A DNA stretch of 38,118 bases, taken from JACKCP01 sp034007295. Lineage in GTDB: Bacteria; Desulfobacterota; Desulfobacteria; Desulfobacterales; JACKCP01. The notes beneath the pieces were generated by a model. The model worked only from the letters and a program-made list of their open reading frames with translations, was not told the DNA's origin and did no database searches. Below are positions 1 to 7,320 of the stretch, piece after piece. The first letter of the stretch is position 1. Every line of letters starts with the position of its first letter. The position numbers were made by a program, and so were the translations under genes. Location of the stretch: positions 1 through 38,118 of the forward strand of contig JAVERC010000034.1 of NCBI GenBank assembly GCA_034007295.1, given 5' to 3'.

Positions 1-122
1 GCCTTTTTTGCCCATTTCTGCGTCAGATTCAAAATTTAATCCTCAAAATACTCCATGTATTCCTGCGGTTAAATTTTTCATCTTCCTTGAACTGAGCAAA
101 AAATTCTCGTTTTCGGCCAATC
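1..122 (-). mobile_element. Family-1 palindromic element, cut by window edge
   Basis: This is a near-consensus copy of the dispersed family-1 repeat in reverse orientation (plus orientation is defined here as starting TGATTGGCCGAAAACG and ending CGTTCAGCA). Its outer end lies beyond base 1. The inner end reads GGCCAATC and is followed by ACTAAGTAT. The other copies are at 1940, 14185, 16961, 25931, 30859, 31190, 35700, 37861 and 37995. Confidence 0.85.
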
Positions 123-224
123 ACTAAGTATAAATTTTTTTATATCTCTTTTATTACAATATAAAATCAACCCAAAAAAACTACCAAATCCCTGAAATCT
201 GAAAACCATTCAATTTAGGTTGAA

Positions 225-259
225 ATAAAGAACAAAAAATATTAGTTTTTGTTCTTTAT
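225..259. repeat. Perfect 14-bp inverted repeat upstream of the first gene
   Basis: Bases 225-238 (ATAAAGAACAAAAA) are the exact reverse complement of 246-259, with a 7-base spacer. The right arm overlaps the -35 hexamer of the proposed promoter at 249-277. It could be an operator, or a weak AT-rich hairpin. The nearby stretch CATTCAATTTAGG (about 207-219) resembles the right tip of a family-2 repeat. Nothing else is recognisable between 123 and 353. Confidence 0.55.
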
Positions 260-277
260 AAAAAAATTAAATATAAA
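249..277 (+). promoter_or_regulatory. Candidate sigma-70 promoter
   Basis: TTGTTC (249-254) and TATAAA (272-277) are separated by 17 bases, the optimal spacing for a housekeeping promoter. Transcription would begin near 284, about 70 bases before the ATG at 354. The region is very AT-rich, so a chance match is possible. Confidence 0.45.
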
Positions 278-353
278 ATTTTTTTTATAAATTATAACAA
301 TTTAACTTTATTGATATTTTTTATCCAATATGCTCTTTTTGCGGAGACAGACT

Positions 354-1139
354 ATGAAAAAAGAAGAAGACAAAACAAAAGGGATAGCCTCCCTTTTTGA
401 TCAAATTGAAATAAAATCATTTTTAAAAAACTACCTTATTTTTATTGGCATAATTGAAGCAATAATTTTTTTTGTATGCTTTGTTGAACAGCTTGGTTCA
501 AAAGACATACCATTCCCATGGAAAAATTATTTTTTTGCAGCCTTTATAATTCCAGTTGTAATAACATTTTTACTTGGGATTCTTGTTGCAGGCTTCAATA
601 AATATTTATATGGATTTTCACCCCATGAAGACCAAATTTCACCTGATAAAAATTTTGATGAAACAAACCAGGGATATCTAAAAAAAATTGAAGCAATTCT
701 TATTCTTTTCCAAAAACTCCCATTTCTTCTTACCCTTTTTATTCTTACACTTGCAGCAGGAATTATCTACAAACTTGATGCTATAATAGGGTTTATTTCA
801 GCAGCTGGACAAAAATCACTGGAATATTTGATGATTATTCTTGGAGCTGGAATTGGAATTGCTGCTGTTTTTACGCTGATCTGGCTCATACTGAATTACA
901 AGCTTCAGAAAAAATCAATCGAATACAGGCATGCATACAGGGAAACTGTTATAAAACAGCTTGGAATGGTTATTTTAGATGATGATACTGTAGTTGATAA
1001 AAATGGTAATATTGTAAATAATAAGGAAAATAAAAAAAAATCTCATTTTTATCCTGCTTTCCCAAAAACAACTGATGTTTCAAGGCAAGAAAAATTACTT
1101 CCAAATTCTATGAATAAAGACAATTCTAAAGATCAATAA
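354..1139 (+). CDS. Unknown four-helix membrane protein
   Basis: I do not recognise this protein of 261 residues. It has a charged N-terminus (MKKEEDKTKG) and four strongly hydrophobic stretches, at about residues 25-45, 58-82, 118-140 and 155-180. A charged, Lys/Asn-rich cytoplasmic-looking tail of about 75 residues follows. An in-frame ATG exists at 330, but GGAG at 342-345 is placed to serve the ATG at 354, which also removes an odd MLFLRRQT leader. It is a single-gene unit with its own promoter candidate and ends at a shared hairpin terminator facing the PilZ gene. No catalytic motif is visible, so no function is proposed. Confidence 0.75.
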   Translation: MKKEEDKTKGIASLFDQIEIKSFLKNYLIFIGIIEAIIFFVCFVEQLGSKDIPFPWKNYFFAAFIIPVVITFLLGILVAGFNKYLYGFSPHEDQISPDKNFDETNQGYLKKIEAILILFQKLPFLLTLFILTLAAGIIYKLDAIIGFISAAGQKSLEYLMIILGAGIGIAAVFTLIWLILNYKLQKKSIEYRHAYRETVIKQLGMVILDDDTVVDKNGNIVNNKENKKKSHFYPAFPKTTDVSRQEKLLPNSMNKDNSKDQ

Positions 1140-1144
1140 CAAAA

Positions 1145-1175
1145 AATAATCAGCTGCTTTAAGCAGCTGATTATT
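1145..1175. terminator. Bidirectional hairpin terminator
   Basis: AATAATCAGCTGCTT (1145-1159) is the exact reverse complement of 1161-1175. T-rich sequence follows on the plus strand and A-rich sequence precedes it, so it can act in both directions between two convergent genes. It overlaps the last codons of the PilZ gene. Confidence 0.8.
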
Positions 1176-1614
1176 TTATAATCAAATCTGAAATCATTTT
1201 TATATCATATTTTTGCAATGTTTCATTGAGCTGTTTGACAAATTCAACTGCAAATCCATCCCTATCAACCCTTACTACACGAGCCTTCATCTTTACAGGG
1301 ACACTTTTTGCCGGAGGAGGAAAAACCATTGTTATTTCAGAGCCTATTTCAGGTTTATCAAATGAAGTTACAAACATTCCTGATTCACTTATATTAGTAA
1401 TATAACCTCTTACAGCCTTTCCTTTCATTGCAAAATCTATTTCTGCCGGGTAAGGAATTCTTCCAGACTTTCTCTTATATGCTCCGACTCTGTCTTCAAG
1501 ATCCCTAAGCAATGCCATTTTTTCCTCAGGAGAAAGGGATAAAACTTCTTTTAAAAGCCTGGATGTCAACCCTGCGAGATTAATATTTGAAGAATTATTA
1601 TTTTTTTCATTCAT
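1171..1614 (-). CDS. PilZ-domain protein
   Basis: The protein of 147 residues carries a single C-terminal PilZ domain. The c-di-GMP signature is complete: RxxxR at Arg48-Arg52 (RKSGR) and NxSxxG at Asn74-Gly79 (NISESG). An N-terminal segment of about 40 residues contains a predicted helix (LTSRLLKEVLSLSPEEKMALLRDLE, given here as residues 16-40). PilZ domains bind cyclic di-GMP and pass the signal on to motility, secretion or polysaccharide machinery; the partner is not evident here. AGGTG precedes the ATG, and the second ATG four bases downstream is out of frame. The gene is monocistronic, lying between a terminator and repeat-rich DNA. Confidence 0.88.
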   Translation of the reverse strand: MNEKNNNSSNINLAGLTSRLLKEVLSLSPEEKMALLRDLEDRVGAYKRKSGRIPYPAEIDFAMKGKAVRGYITNISESGMFVTSFDKPEIGSEITMVFPPPAKSVPVKMKARVVRVDRDGFAVEFVKQLNETLQKYDIKMISDLIIK

Positions 1615-1673
1615 TTTTCACCTAAATTTTTTCTTTAAAAAAGTCAATTGGAATGAAATGCTTAATTTATATC

Positions 1674-1870
1674 AACCTAAGTTGAGCGTTTCATATTTTT
1701 AAATTAACAAATTTTTAATGAATCAAGCTTATTATATTTAAAAATATGAACCCTGCGGGCTTTTCAATTTTACTGCATCTACAGTGTTAAATTGCATCAC
1801 GCATAGCAAAAGTATAGCCTGATACAATTTGCCGTTATATGCAGCAAACTTGAAACCGCTCAATTTAGGA
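1674..1870 (+). repeat. Family-2 palindromic repeat, uninterrupted copy
   Basis: The ends are imperfect inverted repeats: CCTAAGTTGAGCGTTTCA on the left and, on the opposite strand from the right, CCTAAATTGAGCGGTTTCA. A second perfect inverted repeat lies inside (TTCATATTTTTAAA at 1690-1703 and TTTAAAAATATGAA at 1737-1750). It aligns over its whole length with the reverse complement of 31048-31387, except that the latter carries an inserted family-1 element. I do not recognise the family. Confidence 0.8.
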
Positions 1871-1939
1871 TCAAGTAAAACCATGCTTGTATTTTATACT
1901 CACATTAAATATATATAAAATGTTTTTTTTAATTATTAG

Positions 1940-2072
1940 CTGAACGAAAACAGTTTTTTTGTCCATTATAAGTCTGATTCGAAATTTAATCCTCAAAATA
2001 CGCCATGTATTTTAAAGGTTAAATTTTTCATCTTCATTGAACTGAACAAAAAATCTTGGTTTTCGGTAAATC
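1940..2072 (-). mobile_element. Family-1 palindromic element upstream of leuB
   Basis: This is a full-length, somewhat diverged reverse copy, starting CTGAACGAAAACAG and ending TTTTCGGTAAATC. TAATTAT occurs at both borders (1930-1936 and 2075-2081), which fits a target duplication slightly out of register. It ends about 40 bases before the leuB start codon and so lies in the leuB promoter or 5' leader. Confidence 0.8.
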
Positions 2073-2114
2073 ACTAATTATATCTTTTAAACCACAAAAA
2101 ATAAGGAAATAAAA

Positions 2115-3188
2115 GTGAAAAAAATAGCTGTGCTCCCAGGCGATGGAATCGGCCCTGAGGTTATGGATGAAGCAATCAAGGTTTTAAATGCCGCAAAAAA
2201 GAAATTTAATTTTGAAATAGAAACAAAAGATGCATATGTCGGAGGTGCTGCAATTGACAATTGCGGAGAAGCTCTTCCCAAGGAAACAATAGATGTGTGC
2301 AACTGGGCTGATGCCGTACTTTTTGGTTCTGTTGGAGGCCCTAAATGGGAAAAACTTCCCCCTGAAAAACAGCCTGAAAGAGCAGCTCTTCTGCCCCTTA
2401 GAAAAATTTACGGACTTTACTGCAATTTAAGACCTGCAAAAGTATTTCCATCTCTAACATCTGCAAGTCCTCTAAGACCTGATATTATTGGAAACGGTTT
2501 TGATATTTTATGCGTAAGGGAACTTACAGGCGGAATTTATTTTGGACAGCCAAAAGGAAGAGAAGGCCAAGGCCCTGAAGAAAAAGCATATGACACAATG
2601 GTCTACAAAAGATTTGAAGTTGAAAGAATTGCAAGAATGGCCTTTGATGCAGCAAGAAAAAGAAGAAACATTGTAACATCAGTTGATAAGGCAAATGTTT
2701 TGACAACCATGGTGATGTGGAGAGAGATTGTTAATGAAGTTTCAAAAGATTATCCTGATGTAAAACTCAATCATATTTATGTTGATAATGCCACAATGCA
2801 GCTTGTTAAAGACCCCCATCAGTTTGACGTTCTTTTATGCGGAAACATGTTTGGCGATATTATATCAGATGAATGTGCAATGCTGACTGGTTCAATGGGT
2901 CTTCTTGCGTCTGCAAGCCTTAATGAAGAAAAATTCGGACTTTTTGAGCCAGCAGGCGGTTCTGCTCCAGACATCGCCGGAAAAGGAATTGCAAACCCCA
3001 TAGCACAGATTTTATCTGCTTCAATGATGCTTAAATACTCCCTTGATCTTGAAGATGCAGCTGATGCAATTGAGAATGCAATAGCTGAAGTTCTTGACAT
3101 TGGAATACTTACAGCAGATCTTGCAGGAAAAGATAAAAAAGCTGTTTCAACTAAAGAAATGGGTGATGAGATAGCAAAAAGGATCTAA
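2115..3188 (+). CDS. leuB: 3-isopropylmalate dehydrogenase
   Basis: This enzyme oxidatively decarboxylates (2R,3S)-3-isopropylmalate to 2-oxoisocaproate with NAD+ in leucine biosynthesis. The length of 357 residues is normal. Visible motifs are GDGIGPEV near residue 10, SVDKANVL near 195, the family signature NMFGDIISDE near 243 followed by GSMGLLASASL, and the NAD-binding segment GSAPDIAGKGIANP near 283. Translation starts at GTG (2115), preceded by AAGGA at 2103-2107. No leuA, leuC or leuD is adjacent, so the gene stands alone here. A family-1 repeat sits immediately upstream and a family-2 remnant plus terminator lie downstream. Confidence 0.96.
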   Translation: MKKIAVLPGDGIGPEVMDEAIKVLNAAKKKFNFEIETKDAYVGGAAIDNCGEALPKETIDVCNWADAVLFGSVGGPKWEKLPPEKQPERAALLPLRKIYGLYCNLRPAKVFPSLTSASPLRPDIIGNGFDILCVRELTGGIYFGQPKGREGQGPEEKAYDTMVYKRFEVERIARMAFDAARKRRNIVTSVDKANVLTTMVMWREIVNEVSKDYPDVKLNHIYVDNATMQLVKDPHQFDVLLCGNMFGDIISDECAMLTGSMGLLASASLNEEKFGLFEPAGGSAPDIAGKGIANPIAQILSASMMLKYSLDLEDAADAIENAIAEVLDIGILTADLAGKDKKAVSTKEMGDEIAKRI

Positions 3189-3194
3189 CCTTAA

Positions 3195-3274
3195 CCTGAA
3201 TTGAGTATTTCAATTTTTAAAAAAATAAATTCAGCTTAGTATATTCAGCAAACTTAAAAACAGCTCAATTCAGG
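3195..3274 (+). repeat. Family-2 repeat, internally deleted
   Basis: The tips CCTGAATTGAGTATTTCA and (opposite strand) CCTGAATTGAGCTG match family-2 ends. The left arm runs to about AGTATATT and then joins directly to CAGCAAACTT near the right end. Roughly 120 bases of the core present at 1674-1870 are missing. The tips have stayed nearly perfect inverted repeats. Confidence 0.7.
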
Positions 3275-3280
3275 CTTAAC

Positions 3281-3313
3281 AAAAATGCACGTTTTTTATT
3301 TACGTGCATTTTT
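3281..3313. terminator. Bidirectional terminator between leuB and the ATPase gene
   Basis: AAAAATGCACGT (3281-3292) pairs perfectly with ACGTGCATTTTT (3302-3313) across a 9-base loop. T-tracts occur on both strands. It serves leuB on the plus strand and the end of the five-gene operon on the minus strand. Confidence 0.85.
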
Positions 3314-3329
3314 TTAAAATATAGCTTTC

Positions 3330-5021
3330 TCAATTTTTTCCAACTACCCTTTCAAGCTCTTCAATAGTTGTAATTCCTCTTAAAACTTTTTTTATACCGT
3401 CGTGGAACATATCTTTAAATCCGTTTTGCAAAGCAGATCTTTCAATTTCAACAACTGATCCGCCAGAAGATATAAGATCTCTTATTTCATTTGTAAAAAT
3501 AAGAATTTCATGGATTGCAATTCTTCCTGAATAACCTGTAAAATTACATGCAGCACAGCCTTTTCCCCTGAAAAAATAAACTTCTTCATTGTTTTCCCTG
3601 ATAAAATACTGATCAGCTTCCATATCTGTTAGTTTGTATTTTGTTTTACAGTTTTCACATATTTTTCTGACAAGCCTTTGTGACATGACTCCAGTAACAG
3701 CCGGAGAAACTATAAAACGAGGAACTCCAATATCAACAAGTCTTACAGATGCAAGAAATGAATTATTGCTGTGCAAGGTGGCAAGAACAAGATGACCTGT
3801 CAGAGCTGCCTGACAGGCAATTTTTGCAGTTTCAGGGTCCCTTATTTCTCCAACTAAAATAACATCTGGATCCTGGCGAAGAAAAGATCTCAATGCTGAT
3901 GCAAAATCAAGATTTACAGAAGTATTTACCTGAATCTGGCTTATGCCTTCAACCATATATTCTACTGGATCTTCAACTGTTAAAATATTTACACCTTCAT
4001 TATTTATTCTTTTAAGAACAGAAAAAAGGGTTGTTGTCTTTCCAGAGCCGGTAGGACCTGTAACAAGAAAAATACCATTTGGTACAGAACAGATTTTTTC
4101 AACTTTTTTATAGGTTGATAAGGAAAATGAAAGATCTTCAAGACTTGGAACATCCCTTGAAGCAAGCTGTCCTAAAAGTCTTAAAGTTATTTTTTCTCCG
4201 TGAACACTTGGAATTGATGCAAACCTAATATCAATATTTCTGTTTTTAAGCTTAAGATTAATCCTTCCGTCCTGGGGCCGTCTTCTTTCTGTAATATCAA
4301 GGCCTCCCATTATTTTAAGCCTTGAAACAAAAGGATATAAAAGTCCAGAATCAAGTTTAAGCCTTGTTTGAAGAACTCCGTCTATGCGAAACCGCACTTT
4401 TATAACATCTTCTAGTGGATCAATATGAATGTCTGTAGCGTTTTCCTTTACTCCTAGAAGAATTACGGCATCTGTAAAATTAATTACAGCCTTGTCCCCT
4501 GAAATTTTTTTTAGCTGCTCTTCAGTTATCTTTGAAATCCCCTTAAAAAGAGAATTTTGTGATATTTTATTAATAAGCTCTTCAATTGTTTCCTTTGACT
4601 GATACTGGATTTTAACAGCATCTTCAATATCTTCGGGAAAGGAAAAAACAGGACTTACATCAACACCGCAGGCCATGGAAAGTTTTTTTATAAAATCGGT
4701 GTCAGAGGGGGTTGAAGTTGCAATTGTCAAGGCACTGCCAAGTTTATAAATTGGTATTACATTATATTTTACTGCATATTCCATAGGAAAAATTTTTACA
4801 GCTTCGCTTTGAAAAATTGTTTTTAAAAGGTCTACATAAGCAAACCCTATGGAATCTCCCCAAAGTCTTCCTAGAAAATTTTTGGGTGCTACTCCTCCTT
4901 TTTTTAAAAACATAAGAAGCTTAAAATGATCATTATCAGTTTTTTCAAGAAGGGAAAATCTGTCTTCTTCTGTTAAAAGCCCTTTTTCAACTATAAGATC
5001 CAAAAATTTATTGTTTTTCAT
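3330..5021 (-). CDS. GspE/PulE/PilB-family secretion ATPase
   Basis: The 563 residues form a complete type II secretion/type IV pilus assembly ATPase. An N-terminal MshE/GspE-type domain spans about 1-140. The ATPase core has Walker A GPTGSGKT (322-329), Walker B DVILVGEIRD (386-395) and the His box HLVLATLH (410-417). The tetracysteine zinc site is intact (Cys455, Cys458, Cys489, Cys492). Such ATPases power pseudopilus or pilus polymerisation at the inner membrane. No pilin, GspF or secretin gene is nearby. It is the last gene of a coupled operon with a histidine kinase and a response regulator, and its start codon lies within the end of the preceding 50-residue ORF. The partner machine must be encoded elsewhere. 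Confidence 0.93.
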   Translation of the reverse strand: MKNNKFLDLIVEKGLLTEEDRFSLLEKTDNDHFKLLMFLKKGGVAPKNFLGRLWGDSIGFAYVDLLKTIFQSEAVKIFPMEYAVKYNVIPIYKLGSALTIATSTPSDTDFIKKLSMACGVDVSPVFSFPEDIEDAVKIQYQSKETIEELINKISQNSLFKGISKITEEQLKKISGDKAVINFTDAVILLGVKENATDIHIDPLEDVIKVRFRIDGVLQTRLKLDSGLLYPFVSRLKIMGGLDITERRRPQDGRINLKLKNRNIDIRFASIPSVHGEKITLRLLGQLASRDVPSLEDLSFSLSTYKKVEKICSVPNGIFLVTGPTGSGKTTTLFSVLKRINNEGVNILTVEDPVEYMVEGISQIQVNTSVNLDFASALRSFLRQDPDVILVGEIRDPETAKIACQAALTGHLVLATLHSNNSFLASVRLVDIGVPRFIVSPAVTGVMSQRLVRKICENCKTKYKLTDMEADQYFIRENNEEVYFFRGKGCAACNFTGYSGRIAIHEILIFTNEIRDLISSGGSVVEIERSALQNGFKDMFHDGIKKVLRGITTIEELERVVGKN

Positions 5022-5160
5022 CAGATGCTTCCTTTTTTGAAAGTGATGAAAGCATTTTCCTTATTTCAGACTGGGACAATTTTCTTTTTACTTCTTTTTC
5101 CTTTACTTTTTCATCTTCTTGAATTTCTTTTAAAAGATCTTTTAATATATATTTTGTCAT
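5008..5160 (-). CDS. Small charged 50-residue protein
   Basis: This short ORF starts MTKYILKDLLKEIQED and ends KKEASDEKQ. It is rich in Lys and Glu and probably one long helix or coiled coil, with no membrane segment or signal peptide. Coupling supports it being real: its ATG overlaps the stop of the response regulator (ATGA), and its own stop lies 14 bases inside the start of the ATPase gene. I do not recognise a family. It could be an adaptor between regulator and ATPase, or merely a coupling ORF; the sequence does not decide. Confidence 0.6.
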   Translation of the reverse strand: MTKYILKDLLKEIQEDEKVKEKEVKRKLSQSEIRKMLSSLSKKEASDEKQ

Positions 5161-5540
5161 GTTTCACCAAACCTTGTATCAATAAGTTCTTTTATTATTG
5201 ATTTAAGCTCATTTAAGGGAGTGTCTTTTCTTATGTAAAAATCAGCTCCGTCCTTAATGCATTGTTCAACAGTTTCCATATCAGCAACAGAAGTAAGCAT
5301 TATTATCATTGCATAAGGATTAATTTTCTTCATTTCCTTTAAAGCCTCATCACCTGTTTTTACAGGCATATTTATATCCATAAAAACAAGGTCCGGGTTT
5401 AACTCTTTAAAAATTTCAATTCCTTTTTCGCCGTTTGGTGCTTCCCCTGAAACATTAAGCCCTATAATTTTTAAAACTGATTTTATAAAAACCCTGATAT
5501 GAAATTCATCATCAACAATAATACAGCTGATATTTTTCAT
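5157..5540 (-). CDS. Single-domain response regulator (CheY-like)
   Basis: The 127 residues make one receiver domain and no output domain. The acidic pocket is Asp10-Asp11, the phospho-acceptor is Asp55 (FMDINMP), the switch position is Thr83/Ser84 and the conserved Lys is Lys105. Its ATG shares a base with the kinase stop (TAATG), preceded by AAAGGAG, so the two are translationally coupled and presumably a cognate pair. With no DNA-binding domain it should act by protein contact, most simply on a product of the same operon such as the PulE-type ATPase or the 50-residue protein. That target is inference. Confidence 0.92.
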   Translation of the reverse strand: MKNISCIIVDDEFHIRVFIKSVLKIIGLNVSGEAPNGEKGIEIFKELNPDLVFMDINMPVKTGDEALKEMKKINPYAMIIMLTSVADMETVEQCIKDGADFYIRKDTPLNELKSIIKELIDTRFGET

Positions 5541-6379
5541 TAATTAACTCCTTTAGGAAGACAAAAACCAAAAACAGCTCCGGTTTTATCTAGATTGTTT
5601 TTCCCGTAAATTATGCCATTGTGTGCCTCAACAATTTTTTTTGAAATTGCAAGTCCAAGGCCTGTGCTTTTTTCTCCATCTGTTGGAGAAACATTTAATT
5701 TTTTAAATTCACCAAAAAGTCTTTTTTCTTCACCTTTTGGAATTCCTGGACCGCTGTCATAAATTTCAAAACATATAGATTTTTCCTTTTGGTCATAAAA
5801 AAGTTTAACCAATACTTTTGTTTTTTTATATGAGTATTTTATTGAATTACTTAAAAGATTGTCTACAACCTGAATAATTTTTTTTCTGTCAAAAAAAATT
5901 TTTTCATTAAGATCCGGATTATTAAAAATAATTTCTATATTCTTTTTATCTGCAGCAGGTTTAATCAGCCTGATTCTTTCAAAAACAACTTTAGATAAAT
6001 TATCTTCTTTTAAATCAAGCTCAATTATTCCAGCTGAAACAGACGAGAAATCCAAAAGATCATTTAAAAGTATTAAAAGATCCTCTGATGCCTGTGAAAT
6101 AATTGATATAAATTCTTTTTGTTCCAGATTAAGTTCTCCAATACTATTGTCCTGCAAAAGATCAGCAAATCCTTTTATTGAAGCAAGAGGATTTCTTATG
6201 TCATGTGCTGCCATTCCAAGAATATAATTTTTCTGATTTACAAGTTCAAAAAGCTTTCTTTCCTGTTTTGAGTATTCAGTAACAAGTTTTTTTAAAAGTC
6301 CTGCCTCAATTTTTTCATCTTCAAGTTTTGCCTTAAGTTCAAAATAATCAATTATATTATCATCTTCCATGTCAGCCAA
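5540..6379 (-). CDS. Soluble sensor histidine kinase
   Basis: This 279-residue kinase has no membrane segment. An N-terminal coiled-coil-like stretch (about 13-50) leads into a HisKA domain with the phospho-acceptor His59 (MAAHDIRNPLASIKG). An HATPase domain follows, with N-box NLLSNSIKYS near 171, G1 box DSGPGIP and G2 box STGLGLAISKKIV. There is no PAS or other recognisable sensor domain, so the signal must come from a partner protein. The start is probably TTG at 6379, because AAAGGA of the upstream gene is well spaced for it; the alternative is ATG at 6370, one base after the upstream stop. The gene overlaps the di-iron protein gene by 8 bases. Confidence 0.9.
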   Translation of the reverse strand: MADMEDDNIIDYFELKAKLEDEKIEAGLLKKLVTEYSKQERKLFELVNQKNYILGMAAHDIRNPLASIKGFADLLQDNSIGELNLEQKEFISIISQASEDLLILLNDLLDFSSVSAGIIELDLKEDNLSKVVFERIRLIKPAADKKNIEIIFNNPDLNEKIFFDRKKIIQVVDNLLSNSIKYSYKKTKVLVKLFYDQKEKSICFEIYDSGPGIPKGEEKRLFGEFKKLNVSPTDGEKSTGLGLAISKKIVEAHNGIIYGKNNLDKTGAVFGFCLPKGVN

Positions 6380-7253
6380 TATTTTGTCCTTTCAATTCAA
6401 GCCTTTTTAAAAGGGGATCAATATTGCCTATTTTATCATAGGACAGCCCTTTTAAATAAGCATCAACACCAACATCTTTAAGATTTCTCAAATGTTTTAC
6501 TATCAAGGCTGTTGTTTCAATATCTTCAAGAATGCTCCCATGCTGAGGTGCAATTTTTTCAAAGGGTATGGCTGAAATAACTTCCATGGCATATTTTAAT
6601 GCTCTTTCAGAAGTCATAAGCCCTTTGTGAAACTCGCAGATATTTTTTAAGTGGCAAAAATTTTTGTCAATTGGACATTTATCTTCGAGAGTGCAGTTAA
6701 AACATTTTGGATCAATTTTTAAAAAAAGCTGGCGGTTGTTTGAATAGCTCCCGAAAATATCACTTGTAAAAAGAATTTTTGTTTCATGGTCAAAGGTTAT
6801 AAAACTTCCCTGGGTATGTGCATACGGGGTATTAAAAAATTCAAGCAGCCTACCGCTTTTAAACTCAAATTTATAGCCTGTATCATCAAGTGTTTCAAAA
6901 GGAACACTTCCACCATAATGTTTTATAAATCTTATATTTTCCTTATTTGTAAGAATTTTTAATTGGGGATTGTCAATTATACTTTCAAGATGGGGAAGAC
7001 TTCCGCATAAATCAGGATCATAATGCTGATAAATAAGAACCTTTATGTTTTTTGGCATTATTCCTGTTTTCATAATTTTCATCATAACTCCAGGGAAATC
7101 AGGACGGCTGCCTCCGTCAATTAAAACAGCCTCATCACCTTCAACAATTAAATATGGATTACATAAAAGATCTACGGATTTATCATAAAAACCTGCCCAG
7201 AAAACTCCTTTTCCTATTTCTACAGGTTCAGACATTTTTTTATCATCAAACAT
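6372..7253 (-). CDS. Di-iron metallo-beta-lactamase-fold protein (ODP/flavodiiron-like)
   Basis: The 293 residues match the metallo-beta-lactamase fold of flavodiiron and oxygen-binding di-iron proteins, without a flavodoxin domain. The ligand set reads His77-x-Asp79-x-Asp81 (HYDPD), His146, Asp165 and His238, resembling the H-x-E/D-x-D pattern of the di-iron branch and not the HxHxDH of zinc hydrolases. An unusual Cys cluster lies in a loop at Cys184, 187, 193, 200 and 206, possibly a second metal site. It is the first gene of a coupled operon with a kinase that lacks a sensor domain, so a role as O2, NO or redox sensor is attractive but inferred. GGAG precedes the ATG; a hydrolase or reductase role cannot be excluded. 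Confidence 0.82.
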   Translation of the reverse strand: MFDDKKMSEPVEIGKGVFWAGFYDKSVDLLCNPYLIVEGDEAVLIDGGSRPDFPGVMMKIMKTGIMPKNIKVLIYQHYDPDLCGSLPHLESIIDNPQLKILTNKENIRFIKHYGGSVPFETLDDTGYKFEFKSGRLLEFFNTPYAHTQGSFITFDHETKILFTSDIFGSYSNNRQLFLKIDPKCFNCTLEDKCPIDKNFCHLKNICEFHKGLMTSERALKYAMEVISAIPFEKIAPQHGSILEDIETTALIVKHLRNLKDVGVDAYLKGLSYDKIGNIDPLLKRLELKGQNIG

Positions 7254-7320
7254 TTATTTACTCCAAATTTTCTATTATATAAATCTTCTGAAGTTTAATT
7301 TAACCAGAAAATGGAAAAAT

